A stretch of 52,346 bases of DNA from DATMXS01 sp050260275. Lineage in GTDB: Bacteria > Acidobacteriota > Terriglobia > Bryobacterales > Bryobacteraceae. The notes under the pieces were generated by a model. The model was given only the letters and a program-made list of their open reading frames with translations, was not told the DNA's origin and searched no databases. The position numbers and the translations under genes are program-made. Location of the stretch: the NCBI GenBank assembly GCA_050260275.1, contig JBLNBX010000183.1:1-52346 (forward strand), written 5' to 3'. This document shows positions 1 to 8,958 of this stretch, in pieces; within the stretch, counting starts at the first letter, position 1; each line of letters begins with the position of its first letter.

Positions 1-1
1 G

Positions 2-493
2 CGGTTCGTGCGGCAGTTGCCCGGGCGGCTGGTGGGCGAAACGCTCGACGCTAACGGCAACCGCGCGTTCTGCCTGACACTGGCCACGCGCGAGCAGCAC
101 ATCCGGCGCGAGAAGGCGACGTCGAACATCTGCACGAACCAGGCGCTCGTCGCGCTCATGGCCACCGTCTTCATGGCCGTGTACGGCCGCAAGGGACTGC
201 GCGAGTTGGCCGAACAGAACCTGGCAAAGGCGCACTACCTCGCGTCGAAGCTACCGGCGCGCTTCAGCGGGCCGTTCTTCAATGAGTTCGTCGCAACCGT
301 GGGGAACCCCGAGGCGTTCAACGCCGCCCTGCTGGAGCGCGGCATCGTGGGAGGGCTGCCGCTGGGCCGCTTCTACCCCGAACTGGGCAACGCGATGCTG
401 CTGTGCGCCACCGAGATGGCGTCGCGGGAGCGCATGGATACGCTCGCGGAAGTGTTCGCGCGGACGCAGGCCGCGCCTGCCGGGGAGCAATAA
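2..493 (+). CDS. gcvPA: Glycine dehydrogenase (decarboxylating) subunit 1, 3'-terminal part
   Basis: This is the C-terminal end of the alpha half of the two-subunit P-protein, which with GcvPB decarboxylates glycine with PLP and passes the aminomethyl group to lipoyl-GcvH. The frame is open from the window edge, so the 5' part is missing. The visible start reads through MPGRLVGET-like and TREQHIRREKATSNICTNQ segments, which are diagnostic of this subunit near its C-terminal third, and ends in a small alpha/beta domain. About 163 codons are present out of roughly 440-450 expected. gcvPB begins one base after the stop, so the two are translationally linked. Identification is strong; only the truncation is a limit. 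Confidence 0.95.
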   Translation, partial: RFVRQLPGRLVGETLDANGNRAFCLTLATREQHIRREKATSNICTNQALVALMATVFMAVYGRKGLRELAEQNLAKAHYLASKLPARFSGPFFNEFVATVGNPEAFNAALLERGIVGGLPLGRFYPELGNAMLLCATEMASRERMDTLAEVFARTQAAPAGEQ

Positions 494-494
494 A

Positions 495-1973
495 ATGCCG
501 GTGACGAGAACGCACGTGAACCGCAACGAGGCCCTGCTTTTCGAGCAGAGTTCTCCGGGCAAATGCGCCTACCAGTTGCCCGCGCTCGACGTGCCGGAGG
601 TTGACGCAGCCGAAGCTCTCGGCGCGGCGAACGTACGAGCGGACATCGAGAACTTTCCGGAGGTCAGCGAGGTGGAGGTCGTCCGCCACTTTACGCGGCT
701 CTCGGCTTGGAATTACTCGATCGACCTCGGCATGTACCCGCTGGGCTCCTGCACGATGAAGTACAACCCGCGCATAAACGAGGCGGTCGCGGCAACCGAG
801 GGTCTGGCGTGGGCGCACCCGTATCAGCCCGAGCAGCTTGCGCAGGGCGCCCTCGAGATCATGGCGCGGCTCGAAGCGGCGCTCGCCGAAATCACCGGCA
901 TGGACGCCGTATCGCTCCAGCCGGCCGCCGGAGCACACGGCGAACTCACGGGCATCCTCGTCGCCCGCGCCTGCCTGGAAGCACGCGGCAACCCGCGCAA
1001 GAAGGTGCTGGTTCCAGATTCCGCACACGGCACGAACCCCGCGACGGCCGCCATGGCGGGCTACGCCGTCGAGAATATCCGTTCCAACGAGCGCGGAATG
1101 ATCGATGTCGAGGCGCTCGCGGGCATCGTCAACGAGGATGTGGCCGCGCTGATGCTGACGAACCCGAACACCCTTGGCGTGTTCGAGCCGCGCATCCGTG
1201 AGATCGCGGGCATAGTCCACGCGAAGGGCGGCCTGGTCTACATGGACGGCGCCAACATGAACGCGCTGGCCGGCATCACGCGCCCAGGCGATCACGGCGT
1301 GGACGTCATGCACCTCAACCTGCACAAGACGTTCTCCACGCCGCACGGCGGGGGCGGCCCGGGCAGCGGGCCCATCGCCGTGAAGCGCGAACTCGAGCCC
1401 TTCCTCCCGCTTCCGCGCATCGCGCGCGCGGACGGCAGATGGACGCTCGACTACCAGAGGCCGCAATCGATTGGCCGCGTTCGCGCTTTCTACGGGAACT
1501 TCGGCGTGCTGGTTCGCGCGCTCGCGTACATAATGGCGCACGGTGGCGAAGGCTTGCGAGCGGCGACTATGGACGCCGTGCTCAATGCCACCTACTTGCG
1601 CAAGAAACTGGAGCCATTCTTCGACCTGCCGCACAGCGAACCTACGATGCACGAGTGTGTCTTCAGCGACGCGAGGCAGGCGAAGCACGGCGTACGCACG
1701 GGCGACATCGCCAAGCGGCTCATAGATTACGGCTTCCACCCGTACACTGTGAGTTTCCCGCTCATCGTCCACGGCGCTATGATGATCGAGCCCACCGAGA
1801 CCGAAAGCAAGCTCGAACTCGATCTGTTCATCGACGCGCTCAAAGCGATCGCCCGCGAGGCCGAGGAGAACCCGGAGCTTGTGACGAAAGCTCCGCACCT
1901 CACGCGGATCAGGCGCGTGGATGAGGTCACCGCCGCGCGCAAGCCGGTGCTGCGCTGGCGTCCATCGGAGTAG
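495..1973 (+). CDS. gcvPB: Glycine dehydrogenase (decarboxylating) subunit 2
   Basis: The protein of 492 residues is the PLP-carrying half of the split P-protein of the glycine cleavage system. The motif HLNLHKTFSTPHGGGGPG places the Schiff-base lysine at about K278, followed by the glycine-rich strip typical of the family. LGSCTMKYNP near residue 90 and SAHGTNPATA near 180 are further family signatures. The start is the ATG at 495, one base after the gcvPA stop; a longer reading frame upstream only overlaps gcvPA and has no family sequence. Length fits the usual 480-500 residues. It works with GcvT, GcvH and lipoamide dehydrogenase, which are not here, although lipoyl synthase (lipA) lies 10 kb away. 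Confidence 0.97.
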   Translation: MPVTRTHVNRNEALLFEQSSPGKCAYQLPALDVPEVDAAEALGAANVRADIENFPEVSEVEVVRHFTRLSAWNYSIDLGMYPLGSCTMKYNPRINEAVAATEGLAWAHPYQPEQLAQGALEIMARLEAALAEITGMDAVSLQPAAGAHGELTGILVARACLEARGNPRKKVLVPDSAHGTNPATAAMAGYAVENIRSNERGMIDVEALAGIVNEDVAALMLTNPNTLGVFEPRIREIAGIVHAKGGLVYMDGANMNALAGITRPGDHGVDVMHLNLHKTFSTPHGGGGPGSGPIAVKRELEPFLPLPRIARADGRWTLDYQRPQSIGRVRAFYGNFGVLVRALAYIMAHGGEGLRAATMDAVLNATYLRKKLEPFFDLPHSEPTMHECVFSDARQAKHGVRTGDIAKRLIDYGFHPYTVSFPLIVHGAMMIEPTETESKLELDLFIDALKAIAREAEENPELVTKAPHLTRIRRVDEVTAARKPVLRWRPSE

Positions 1974-2008
1974 CTGCGGCAGGGCCGCAGGAGCGGCGCG
2001 AACCGCTC
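1974..2008. terminator. Two tandem hairpins after gcvPB
   Basis: Directly after the gcvPB stop are two perfect short inverted repeats in a row: CTGCGGC-AGG-GCCGCAG (1974-1990) and GAGCGG-CGCGAA-CCGCTC (1991-2008). There is no U-run worth the name. They sit between convergent genes, so they may end transcription from either side. Called from base pairing alone. Confidence 0.4.
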
Positions 2009-2129
2009 GGGCTCGTTTCAGCGGGTCAGCTCCACCAACTACACAAGGCCGCGCAGGACAAGGCCCACGGCGATCATCATCACCGAACATGCCGGCTGAT
2101 GCGGCGAACAGGGGTTCGCCGCTCACAGC

Positions 2130-4412
2130 TCACTGCACAAAGCCGAGCCCTTGCACCACCGCGCCCAGTTCGCGTTGATCGCCGCCGGCAGGCGGCGCGG
2201 CCCTGCTCAGGCGCACTCTGATTCTATGTTCTCCCGGCGTCAGGAGGCCGGTTTGCACGGGCTGTGATAGCAGGTATCCGCCGGGCTGCGCGTAGGTCTG
2301 TTCGGCGAGCGGCTCGCCGTCGAGCGCCACGTTCACCGTAACCGGCCCTCCCGCGCGCTCCAGGTGGCCGGGCGGAAAGTACAGTTGCATCTCGAACCTA
2401 GCCGCTCCGCCCGCGGGCGCGGGGAGCGCCACCTCGGCCTCGCGCGCCATCCAGCGCCAGCCGCCATCCTCGATTCCGTACCAGCCGCGCAGCAGTTGCG
2501 GCCTGCAGCGAACATCTCCCAGGTGCAGGTACGGCCGGGGCGCAATACGCTCCTCCGATCCGGCTGCCCCTGCATCCGTCGCGGACTTGGCGTCCGGGTA
2601 CGTTATGAGTTCGCCCCAACCGGCGCGCAGCGTAGGAGGTGCGTCCACGGAGAGGACGACCTCACTCACGCCGTCGAGCGCGAGCGAGTTTTCTTCCCAC
2701 AATTCGCCGGACACCTGGACGGTTTTCTCAAATCTGGCTCCGTCCGCGGCGCTGATTCGGAACGTGGCCTGCCCTTGCCCCTGCGCAAACAGAGCGAACC
2801 GGAGCAGGGCCGAATCGAGCAGCAGCCGCACCGGCGCGCCGGGCGCCGGCAGGTACACCAGCCGCCCGGAGAACTGCGTCGGCGTCCAGTCGCCCGGCGT
2901 ATTGAGAAACGGCGATGTGCGCGAGTAAGTGATGCGGTCCAGCGGACGGTTGGAGAACGAGAACGGCAGCAGCCCCGCGGCGGCGCTTGAAAAGCCCGAA
3001 TGGGCGTACCGGTCGATCAGCCGCAGCGGCGTGCGCACCCGGAGGTCCTCGGTTTTCATCTCCACCGCGGTTTCTTCGGCCAGGCTGTCGTACTTGCCCG
3101 CGAGCGACAACTCGGAGGCAACGATCCACTCGCCCGGCGCGTGCACGCTGTGGGTCTCCAGCATTCGTCCGCCGCGCTGGAGCATGTAGTAACGGAATCC
3201 CCACTCGCCGTTGACCAGGAAGTTGCGGCCGGGCGGCGGCTCGACGCCGGCGTAAACGCGCGCGAACTCGTGCGCGGCGAACGCGATATTCAGCCCCAGG
3301 ATCACGTTGAAGGCGAGCGCGGCGCGCAACCACCGCGTCCGGTTGCCGTACTGCATCACGAAAAGCAACACCACGGGTGCGGCAAGCGGTAGCAGGTACC
3401 GGGAAGCGCCGGCGAAGAACACCACGGCTGCGAAGGCGAAGTAGAGCAGCGCCCAGCCCGCGAGAAACGGGTTCGTCTTCCGCGCGCTCCACAGCCACAG
3501 CAGCGCGTTCACGCCCAAGGTCATGAACACCAGCAGCAGCGCGCGTTCCCACCAGGGATAGCTGGTTGCGAGCAGGCAGGCAAGAACACCCGGGATCACC
3601 GCCCACAGCCGCCAGCGCGCAACCGGAATAAGCGTGACCAGAACTCCCAGATGTTGCAGCAGCGCGAGCGCGCTCGACGCCTTGATGCCGGGGCCGCTTA
3701 GCCCGGGCTCGCGCACGTAGCCGAACAGAACGCCGAAAGGCAGCCGGTGAATGAGCGCGAACTGCAGCGCCTGCCAGCCGCCGAGCGCAGCATACGGCGC
3801 CGCCAGCGCAAGCCACGCGGACTGCTCCGGGCGCTCGCGTTTGATGACGTAGCTCAGCAGCAGAATTGGAGGCAGAGCCAGCGCCTGCAGCGCCGTGAGG
3901 CCCGCGAGGCTCAGCGCGATGCCGCTCACGGCGAATCGGCGCGCCATAAATGCCGCCGCCCCGATGAGCACGAACGCCAGCGTCGGAGGCTCGGGACTCG
4001 CGACGGTGTTCAGATTCACCTGGACGATAGGCGAGGCTGCCATCAGCAGCGCGGCCCACAGCGGCTGCGTGGTGAACTGCGCCGCCAGGGCATACGCGGC
4101 GAAACTGATCGCCAGCGCGAACAGCAGGTAGTAAGCGTGAAACCAGAAAACCGAAAACTGCCCGGCCAGCATCCACGGGATCGCCACCAGATAGGCGTTC
4201 AGCGGTGGATGGGGATGGCCCGCCATGTCCACCACACGGCCCTGGAACACGAACTGGAAGTTCTGGGGAGTCAGCGGCTGGCGGAAAACCTCTCTCGCCG
4301 TGTCGAGATAGTTCACCTCGTCGCCCTGAACCGGCGTCATCAGGAACGGCGCGTGCAACAGCAGCGTGAACAGCGCCAGTATGGCGAGATCGCGGCGGCG
4401 CCCGGCTGGCAT
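2130..4412 (-). CDS. Large membrane protein, GT-C (ArnT/PMT-like) glycosyltransferase candidate
   Basis: A 760-residue protein. The N-terminal half is a chain of about ten hydrophobic segments. After the first membrane segment comes GDEVNYLDTARE (acidic pair D31-E32), and then GHPHPPLNAY at about 65-74. An acidic pair in the first outer loop followed by an HPPL motif is characteristic of lipid-phosphosugar-dependent GT-C transferases such as ArnT and PMT. From about residue 370 onward the protein is soluble and beta-rich, probably periplasmic, with jelly-roll-like stretches. Donor and acceptor are unknown. It is not tightly coupled to a neighbour: 282 nt separate it from the kinase gene upstream. 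The family assignment is inferred from motif and topology. Confidence 0.72.
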   Translation of the reverse strand: MPAGRRRDLAILALFTLLLHAPFLMTPVQGDEVNYLDTAREVFRQPLTPQNFQFVFQGRVVDMAGHPHPPLNAYLVAIPWMLAGQFSVFWFHAYYLLFALAISFAAYALAAQFTTQPLWAALLMAASPIVQVNLNTVASPEPPTLAFVLIGAAAFMARRFAVSGIALSLAGLTALQALALPPILLLSYVIKRERPEQSAWLALAAPYAALGGWQALQFALIHRLPFGVLFGYVREPGLSGPGIKASSALALLQHLGVLVTLIPVARWRLWAVIPGVLACLLATSYPWWERALLLVFMTLGVNALLWLWSARKTNPFLAGWALLYFAFAAVVFFAGASRYLLPLAAPVVLLFVMQYGNRTRWLRAALAFNVILGLNIAFAAHEFARVYAGVEPPPGRNFLVNGEWGFRYYMLQRGGRMLETHSVHAPGEWIVASELSLAGKYDSLAEETAVEMKTEDLRVRTPLRLIDRYAHSGFSSAAAGLLPFSFSNRPLDRITYSRTSPFLNTPGDWTPTQFSGRLVYLPAPGAPVRLLLDSALLRFALFAQGQGQATFRISAADGARFEKTVQVSGELWEENSLALDGVSEVVLSVDAPPTLRAGWGELITYPDAKSATDAGAAGSEERIAPRPYLHLGDVRCRPQLLRGWYGIEDGGWRWMAREAEVALPAPAGGAARFEMQLYFPPGHLERAGGPVTVNVALDGEPLAEQTYAQPGGYLLSQPVQTGLLTPGEHRIRVRLSRAAPPAGGDQRELGAVVQGLGFVQ

Positions 4413-4694
4413 ACAGGAGCCAGCTTATCAGCCTGCCGCGCGCACCGCACCGCGCGGCCGGCCGATGGCGCCGTCGAGGCAATCCTGGACGTGAATGAGA
4501 GAAAGCACGAACTGCGCGGGCTTGAGATCGTCGGGGAGCCGAAGTTCCCGCGCCACTTCGGCGCGCGGTTCCGGCCGAACGCTATCGCCGACACGCCCAC
4601 CCCGCCCTGTGAGCTGCCGCGCGCGTGAAACCAGCGGCCGGCCCGAAAGAGCGCGCATCCGTAGCCGTCAACCAGCCGCCGGAGATGCCGCGCT
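4413..4694. other. 282-base gap with only weak reading frames
   Basis: The stretch between the kinase gene and the glycosyltransferase gene (both minus strand) has no gene I can support. A plus-strand frame without a convincing start and a minus-strand frame of 76 codons (4428-4658) are both open here with GC-rich third positions. Neither has a recognisable motif or ribosome-binding site. It could hold the promoter of the glycosyltransferase gene or a decayed small gene. Confidence 0.4.
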
Positions 4695-7100
4695 TCAGAC
4701 TGGCACGGCCGGCGTCTGGGCGCGCGCTCCGACCCACCGGTCCACGACGGCCCTCAGTTCCTCGAAGCGGACGGGCTTGCTGATGTAATCGTCCATGCCC
4801 GCGGCGATGCACTGTTCGCGGTCGCCCCCCATGGCGCGAGCGGTCATGGCGACTATCGGGGTGTGGCGGCCCGTGGCCTCGGCGCGGCGAATCTCCCTGG
4901 TTGCGGTGAAGCCGTCCATCTCGGGCATGTGCACGTCCATAAGGATCAGGTCGTAGGTGCTGCTGGCGGCCGCTTCAACCGCAAGCCGGCCGTTTGCGAC
5001 CGCATCCGCCGTCAGGCCCATTTCGGCGAGCATGCGAAGCGCGATGCGGCGGTTGAGCCCACTATCTTCGGCGAGAAGGATCCGGGCGCTCCGGACCGCC
5101 GCCGGCCGCTCTCCCTCAAGCATCCGCAGCCCGGCGGCCACCGGCTCCGATTGCAGGTCCGCGGCAGCTGGCTCCAGCGGCAGCGTGAACCAGAACGTGC
5201 TGCCCTCGCCCGGTCTGCTTTCGAACCCGATGCGCCCCCCCATGTGTTCCACGAGTTGCCTGGAGACCGCCAGTCCCAGGCCTGCTCCTCCGTGCTTGCG
5301 CGTGATGGAGGAATCCACCTGCGAGAAGGTTTCGAAAATGCGCGCCGAGTGCTCCTGCGGGATTCCGATGTCGGTGTCCTGCACCTCGAACCGCAGGGCG
5401 CGGCCATTGGCTGCTTCCTCCACGCCGGAGCGCACCTCAACCCACCCCCGCTCTGTGAACTTGACGCCGTTGCTGGCCAGGTTGATAAGAACCTGTCGTA
5501 CGCGGGACTCATCGCCCATGACCGCCGCCGGCATTCCCTGCGCGCACACGGTGCGCAGCTCGACTCCTTTTCCTTCCGCCTGGGCGCGCAGCACCGCGGA
5601 AACCTCGCGCACGAGCCGCTCCGGCGAGTAGGGCGCCCGACGCAGTTCGAGCTTGCCCGCATCGCCCTTCGAAAGAGCGAGCACGTCATTTACGAGCGCA
5701 AGCAGCGTCTCCGCGGACGTTTTGACCGCCGCGGCAAACTCGCGCTGTTCGGCCGTGAGCTCTGTCCGCAGCAGCAGCTCCGTCATGCCCACTATGCCGT
5801 TCATCGGCGTACGGATCTCGTGGCTGACGTTCGCCAGGAACCGGCTCTTGGCCTCGACGGCATCCCGCGCGGCGGCCAGCGCGGCCTCGAGTTCTTCGTT
5901 CTTGCGCTGTATCTCGCGTTCGTAGCGCTTGCGCTCGGTGATGTCGCGAGCGATGCCGAACATGCCTACCGGCCGTCCGCCCTCGCAGATCAAGCGAGGG
6001 CTGACCTCCAGCAGCACCCAGCGCCCGCCCCTCGTCCGTATTCGCAACTCGCGGGTTGGTGGCGTTTCGCCGGCCAGCGCGCAGGCGATGAACTGCATTG
6101 CGCGCTCCGCGGCGCCGGGCGCCAGCAACTGGGAGATGTTCATGCCGATGAGCTCGGACCGGCTGTACCCGAGCGTGCGCTCGGCCGCCCTGTTCGCGGA
6201 GGTTATGACGCCTTCGAGGTCGTGCGTGTAGAAGATATCGTTAGCATCTTCGAACAACCGCCGGTAGCGCTCTTCGCTGGCGCGGAGTTGCTCCTCGGCG
6301 CGGCGGCGCTCGGTGACATCCTCCATGATCCCTTCGTAGAACAGCACGCGGCCGTGGCCGCCGCGAACGGCGCTGGCGCTCTCGAGGACGCGTATCTGCG
6401 TACCGTTGCGCGTTTCGAGCACCGCTTCGCGGTTGCGCACCTCGCCTTCCCGCTCCATGCAGGTCTGGAATTCGGCGCGATTGTAGGCCTTTCCAACCGC
6501 CTCGTTCAGGTCAAGGTGCTCCATCTCGGAGAACGAGGAGTAGCCCAGCATCTGCACCAGCGCGGGATTCGCAGCCACGATGCGGCCATCGGGGGTCGAG
6601 CGGTAGATGCCGATGCGCGCGTTCTCGAAGAGGCGGCGGTATCGCTCCTCGCTCTCCCTGAGCGCCTCCTCGGCGAGCCGCGATCCGGTAACGTCCACCA
6701 CGGCGGAGCGCAGGGTAACGATGCGGCCGTAGCGGTCCCGCACCGCGGTTTCGTGTATTCGCACTTTGATCCGGCTGCCGTCCCTGCGAATGTAGTCGCG
6801 CTCAAAGGGGACGAGCTCCGCCCGCCCGCTGAATTTCCGCCGGATCGCCTCGTACGCCAGGTGCTGCTGATCGGATGCTACGAGATCCACGACGGGGCGG
6901 CCAATCAGTTCGTGCTCTTCGTAGCCGAGCAACTCGCATTCGGCGCGGTTCACGCGCCGGATGATCCCCGCCCGGTCGATCTCGTGGTAAGCAATTGGCG
7001 CTTCGTCAAGAATCGCGCGTAGCCGCGCCTCACTCGTCCGTCTTACCCACCACACCGAAGCCAGCGCAACCGCGCAGGCCGCCAACAGACACAGAACCAC
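4695..7100 (-). CDS. Hybrid sensor histidine kinase with three PAS domains and a receiver
   Basis: The 801-residue protein has an N-terminal membrane segment (2-19), three PAS/PAC units (about 24-145, 150-265 and 270-395), a coiled linker (390-420), HisKA with the phosphoacceptor H427 in FLANVSHEIRTPMNG, an HATPase domain (about 535-645) and a C-terminal receiver with D722 in LILMDVHMPEMDG and K775 in the SKP motif. It is predicted to be an inner-membrane anchored kinase sensing through PAS domains, relaying to a separate Hpt protein not seen here. The start is GTG at 7100 with GAGAGG 8 nt upstream; the frame closes 48 nt further up. Odd: the ATPase G1 box reads DTDIGIP (575-581), with Asp in place of the conserved first Gly. 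It diverges from modBC-fmdE, so a regulatory link is possible but unproven. Confidence 0.92.
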   Translation of the reverse strand: MVLCLLAACAVALASVWWVRRTSEARLRAILDEAPIAYHEIDRAGIIRRVNRAECELLGYEEHELIGRPVVDLVASDQQHLAYEAIRRKFSGRAELVPFERDYIRRDGSRIKVRIHETAVRDRYGRIVTLRSAVVDVTGSRLAEEALRESEERYRRLFENARIGIYRSTPDGRIVAANPALVQMLGYSSFSEMEHLDLNEAVGKAYNRAEFQTCMEREGEVRNREAVLETRNGTQIRVLESASAVRGGHGRVLFYEGIMEDVTERRRAEEQLRASEERYRRLFEDANDIFYTHDLEGVITSANRAAERTLGYSRSELIGMNISQLLAPGAAERAMQFIACALAGETPPTRELRIRTRGGRWVLLEVSPRLICEGGRPVGMFGIARDITERKRYEREIQRKNEELEAALAAARDAVEAKSRFLANVSHEIRTPMNGIVGMTELLLRTELTAEQREFAAAVKTSAETLLALVNDVLALSKGDAGKLELRRAPYSPERLVREVSAVLRAQAEGKGVELRTVCAQGMPAAVMGDESRVRQVLINLASNGVKFTERGWVEVRSGVEEAANGRALRFEVQDTDIGIPQEHSARIFETFSQVDSSITRKHGGAGLGLAVSRQLVEHMGGRIGFESRPGEGSTFWFTLPLEPAAADLQSEPVAAGLRMLEGERPAAVRSARILLAEDSGLNRRIALRMLAEMGLTADAVANGRLAVEAAASSTYDLILMDVHMPEMDGFTATREIRRAEATGRHTPIVAMTARAMGGDREQCIAAGMDDYISKPVRFEELRAVVDRWVGARAQTPAVPV

Positions 7101-7197
7101 CGCAAGCGCCTCTCGACAGTCTATCGGCCGTGTCGCGGCGGTTCTTCACACCGCCCATCGCTGCGCTGCCGGGCTGTTGGCCGCGCGCGGCCTGTGG

Positions 7198-7203
7198 TGT
7201 AAT
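7198..7203 (+). promoter_or_regulatory. Candidate -10 element for modBC-fmdE
   Basis: TGTAAT lies 9 nt before the modB ATG, with TTGGCC at 7177-7182 as a weak -35 at 15-nt spacing. No Shine-Dalgarno sequence precedes the ATG, so transcription may begin only a few bases before the start codon. By-eye call. Confidence 0.35.
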
Positions 7204-7212
7204 CGTGTTTTC

Positions 7213-7884
7213 ATGTCCATCGACTGGTTTCCGCTGTGGCTCAGCCTCCGGGTGGCCGGGGTTGCGACGGCGGTGTCGCTGGCTATTGGAATCTGGATCG
7301 CCTACCTTCTGGCGAACCGGCGCGTCAGGGGAGGCGACGTGCTGTCCGCGGCGGTGACCCTGCCGCTCGTCCTGCCGCCGACCGTGCTCGGCTACTACCT
7401 CCTGGTCCTGATCAGCCGCAACAGCCCCCTTGGTGCGGCCTACGAGTGGCTGACCGGCCAGCCCCTGGTCTTCACCTGGCAGGCCGCGGTGGTGGCCGCC
7501 ATGTTCCACGCCACGCCGCTTGTGATCATCACGATTCGCGCGGCGCTCGAAAGCATCGACCACACCTACGAGCGGGCCGCCCGCAGTCTGGGCGCGTCCG
7601 ACTGGCGCGTGTTCTGGCGCATCAGCCTGCCTCTGGCCCGACGCTCGGTATTTGCAGCCGCGGCGCTGGCGTTCGCCCGCACGCTCGGCGACTTCGGAAT
7701 AACCATCATGATCGCCGGCAATATCCCCGGCCGGACCCAGACGCTTGCCGTGGCTATTTACGATGCGGTCGAGGCCGGCAACGGAGCGGTGGCGCGGGCT
7801 ATGGTGATCGTCATATCTATCATCGCAGTGGCGACGATCTCGTTAGCCACGCGCATGGTCCAGCGGCAGGCAACCGGATGTTAG
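7213..7884 (+). CDS. modB: Molybdate ABC transporter permease
   Basis: A 223-residue inner-membrane permease with about five hydrophobic segments. The cytoplasmic coupling loop with the EAA-type signature is near 120-150 (ERAARSLGASDWRVFWRISL), and LGDFG follows, as in ModB. It forms the channel of the molybdate/tungstate importer with ModC. I chose ATG 7213 over an upstream in-frame ATG at 7177 because homologues begin right before the first membrane helix. Its last seven bases overlap modC. No modA is visible on either side, so the periplasmic binding protein must be encoded elsewhere or be substituted. Confidence 0.93.
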   Translation: MSIDWFPLWLSLRVAGVATAVSLAIGIWIAYLLANRRVRGGDVLSAAVTLPLVLPPTVLGYYLLVLISRNSPLGAAYEWLTGQPLVFTWQAAVVAAMFHATPLVIITIRAALESIDHTYERAARSLGASDWRVFWRISLPLARRSVFAAAALAFARTLGDFGITIMIAGNIPGRTQTLAVAIYDAVEAGNGAVARAMVIVISIIAVATISLATRMVQRQATGC

Positions 7885-8948
7885 AAGCCCGCATCTGCAA
7901 ACGCTTCTCCGCGCGGCCGGACTCGGCGGCCTTTACGCTCGACGTGGAGTTCCGCGCCGGAGCGGGCGTCACCGTCCTGTTCGGCCCCAGCGGCTCCGGA
8001 AAGACGCTCACACTCGACTGCATTGCAGGTTTCAGCGCGCCCGATGCGGGCCGCATCATGCTCGACGGCCACATTCTGTTCGACGCCGATGCGCGCGTGA
8101 ACGCCCCTCCCCGGCGGCGCCGCTGCGGCTACGTTTTTCAGAACTACGCGCTGTTCCCTCACATGACGCTGCGGCGGAACCTGGAGTTCGCTGCCGATGG
8201 CTATTCGCGCCTGGAGCGTCACCGCAAGGTGAATGAGATGCTGGAGCGCTTCCATCTTGAGGATGTCGCGGGCCGGCGTCCCCACGAGCTGTCGGGCGGC
8301 CAGAAGCAGCGCTGCTCCATCGCGCGCGCCATAGTCGGAGGCCCCCGCCTGCTGCTGCTCGACGAACCCGCCCGCGGGCTTGAGGCCCCGCTCCGCGCGG
8401 AGCTGTACACTCTGATTCGCCAGGTGTGCGAGGATTTCGGCATCCCCGTGCTGCTGGTGACGCACAATCTCGAAGAGTGTTTCGAACTGGCCGACGAGAT
8501 GCTCGTTCTCCGGGAAGGCCGCATCGTCCAGAGCGGCGCGCCACGCGACATCGCCGACCGTCCGGCCAGCATCGAGGTCGCGCGTCTGCTCGGCATCTTC
8601 AATCTGCTCCAGGTCGAGATAGTGGACCTCGATCCCCAGCGCAACCTGAGCCGCCTGCGCTTTGGGGATTGCGACATTGCCGGGCCTTATTTTCCGGGCC
8701 GCTTCCGCGGCGACCGTGTCTCTCTCTGCGTCCGCCCGGAGCAGCTTCGCGTCGGCAACGGAGAAGGCAGCGGAGGGCCGAACCAGGTTCGTCTGGAGCT
8801 GGTGCGCTCCGTCGAGACCTCCCATGGCATGCGCCTTGAGTTCGCCGGGGGAGTCGCGGTGGAGGTCTCGAGGGTGGAGTACGAGCGTCACAAGCACAAT
8901 AAAGAGTGGCTGGTGAGCTTCCCGCAGCACGCACTGCGGATACTGTGA
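7878..8948 (+). CDS. modC: Molybdate ABC transporter ATP-binding protein
   Basis: A 356-residue ATPase that energises ModB. Walker A is GPSGSGKT (36-43), the Q-loop is FQNYALFPH (88-96), the signature is LSGGQKQR (138-145), Walker B is LLLLDE (158-163) and the switch histidine is H196. The C-terminal third (about 280-350) matches a TOBE-like molybdate-sensing domain in position and length. The ATG lies inside the end of modB (7-nt overlap), so translation is coupled. Slightly odd: the D-loop reads ARGLE instead of the usual SALD. The next gene follows after 10 nt. Confidence 0.94.
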   Translation: MLEARICKRFSARPDSAAFTLDVEFRAGAGVTVLFGPSGSGKTLTLDCIAGFSAPDAGRIMLDGHILFDADARVNAPPRRRRCGYVFQNYALFPHMTLRRNLEFAADGYSRLERHRKVNEMLERFHLEDVAGRRPHELSGGQKQRCSIARAIVGGPRLLLLDEPARGLEAPLRAELYTLIRQVCEDFGIPVLLVTHNLEECFELADEMLVLREGRIVQSGAPRDIADRPASIEVARLLGIFNLLQVEIVDLDPQRNLSRLRFGDCDIAGPYFPGRFRGDRVSLCVRPEQLRVGNGEGSGGPNQVRLELVRSVETSHGMRLEFAGGVAVEVSRVEYERHKHNKEWLVSFPQHALRIL

Positions 8949-8958
8949 GGCGCATGGC

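Noticed and set aside
318..2126. Long open frame on the minus strand across gcvPB
   Set aside because: It mirrors a certain gene, gives an Arg/His/Val-rich protein with no motif, and reflects high GC at third positions.
7101..7212. Molybdenum-cofactor riboswitch before modB
   Set aside because: The 112-nt gap is short, and the probable -10 leaves almost no leader in which an aptamer could fold.
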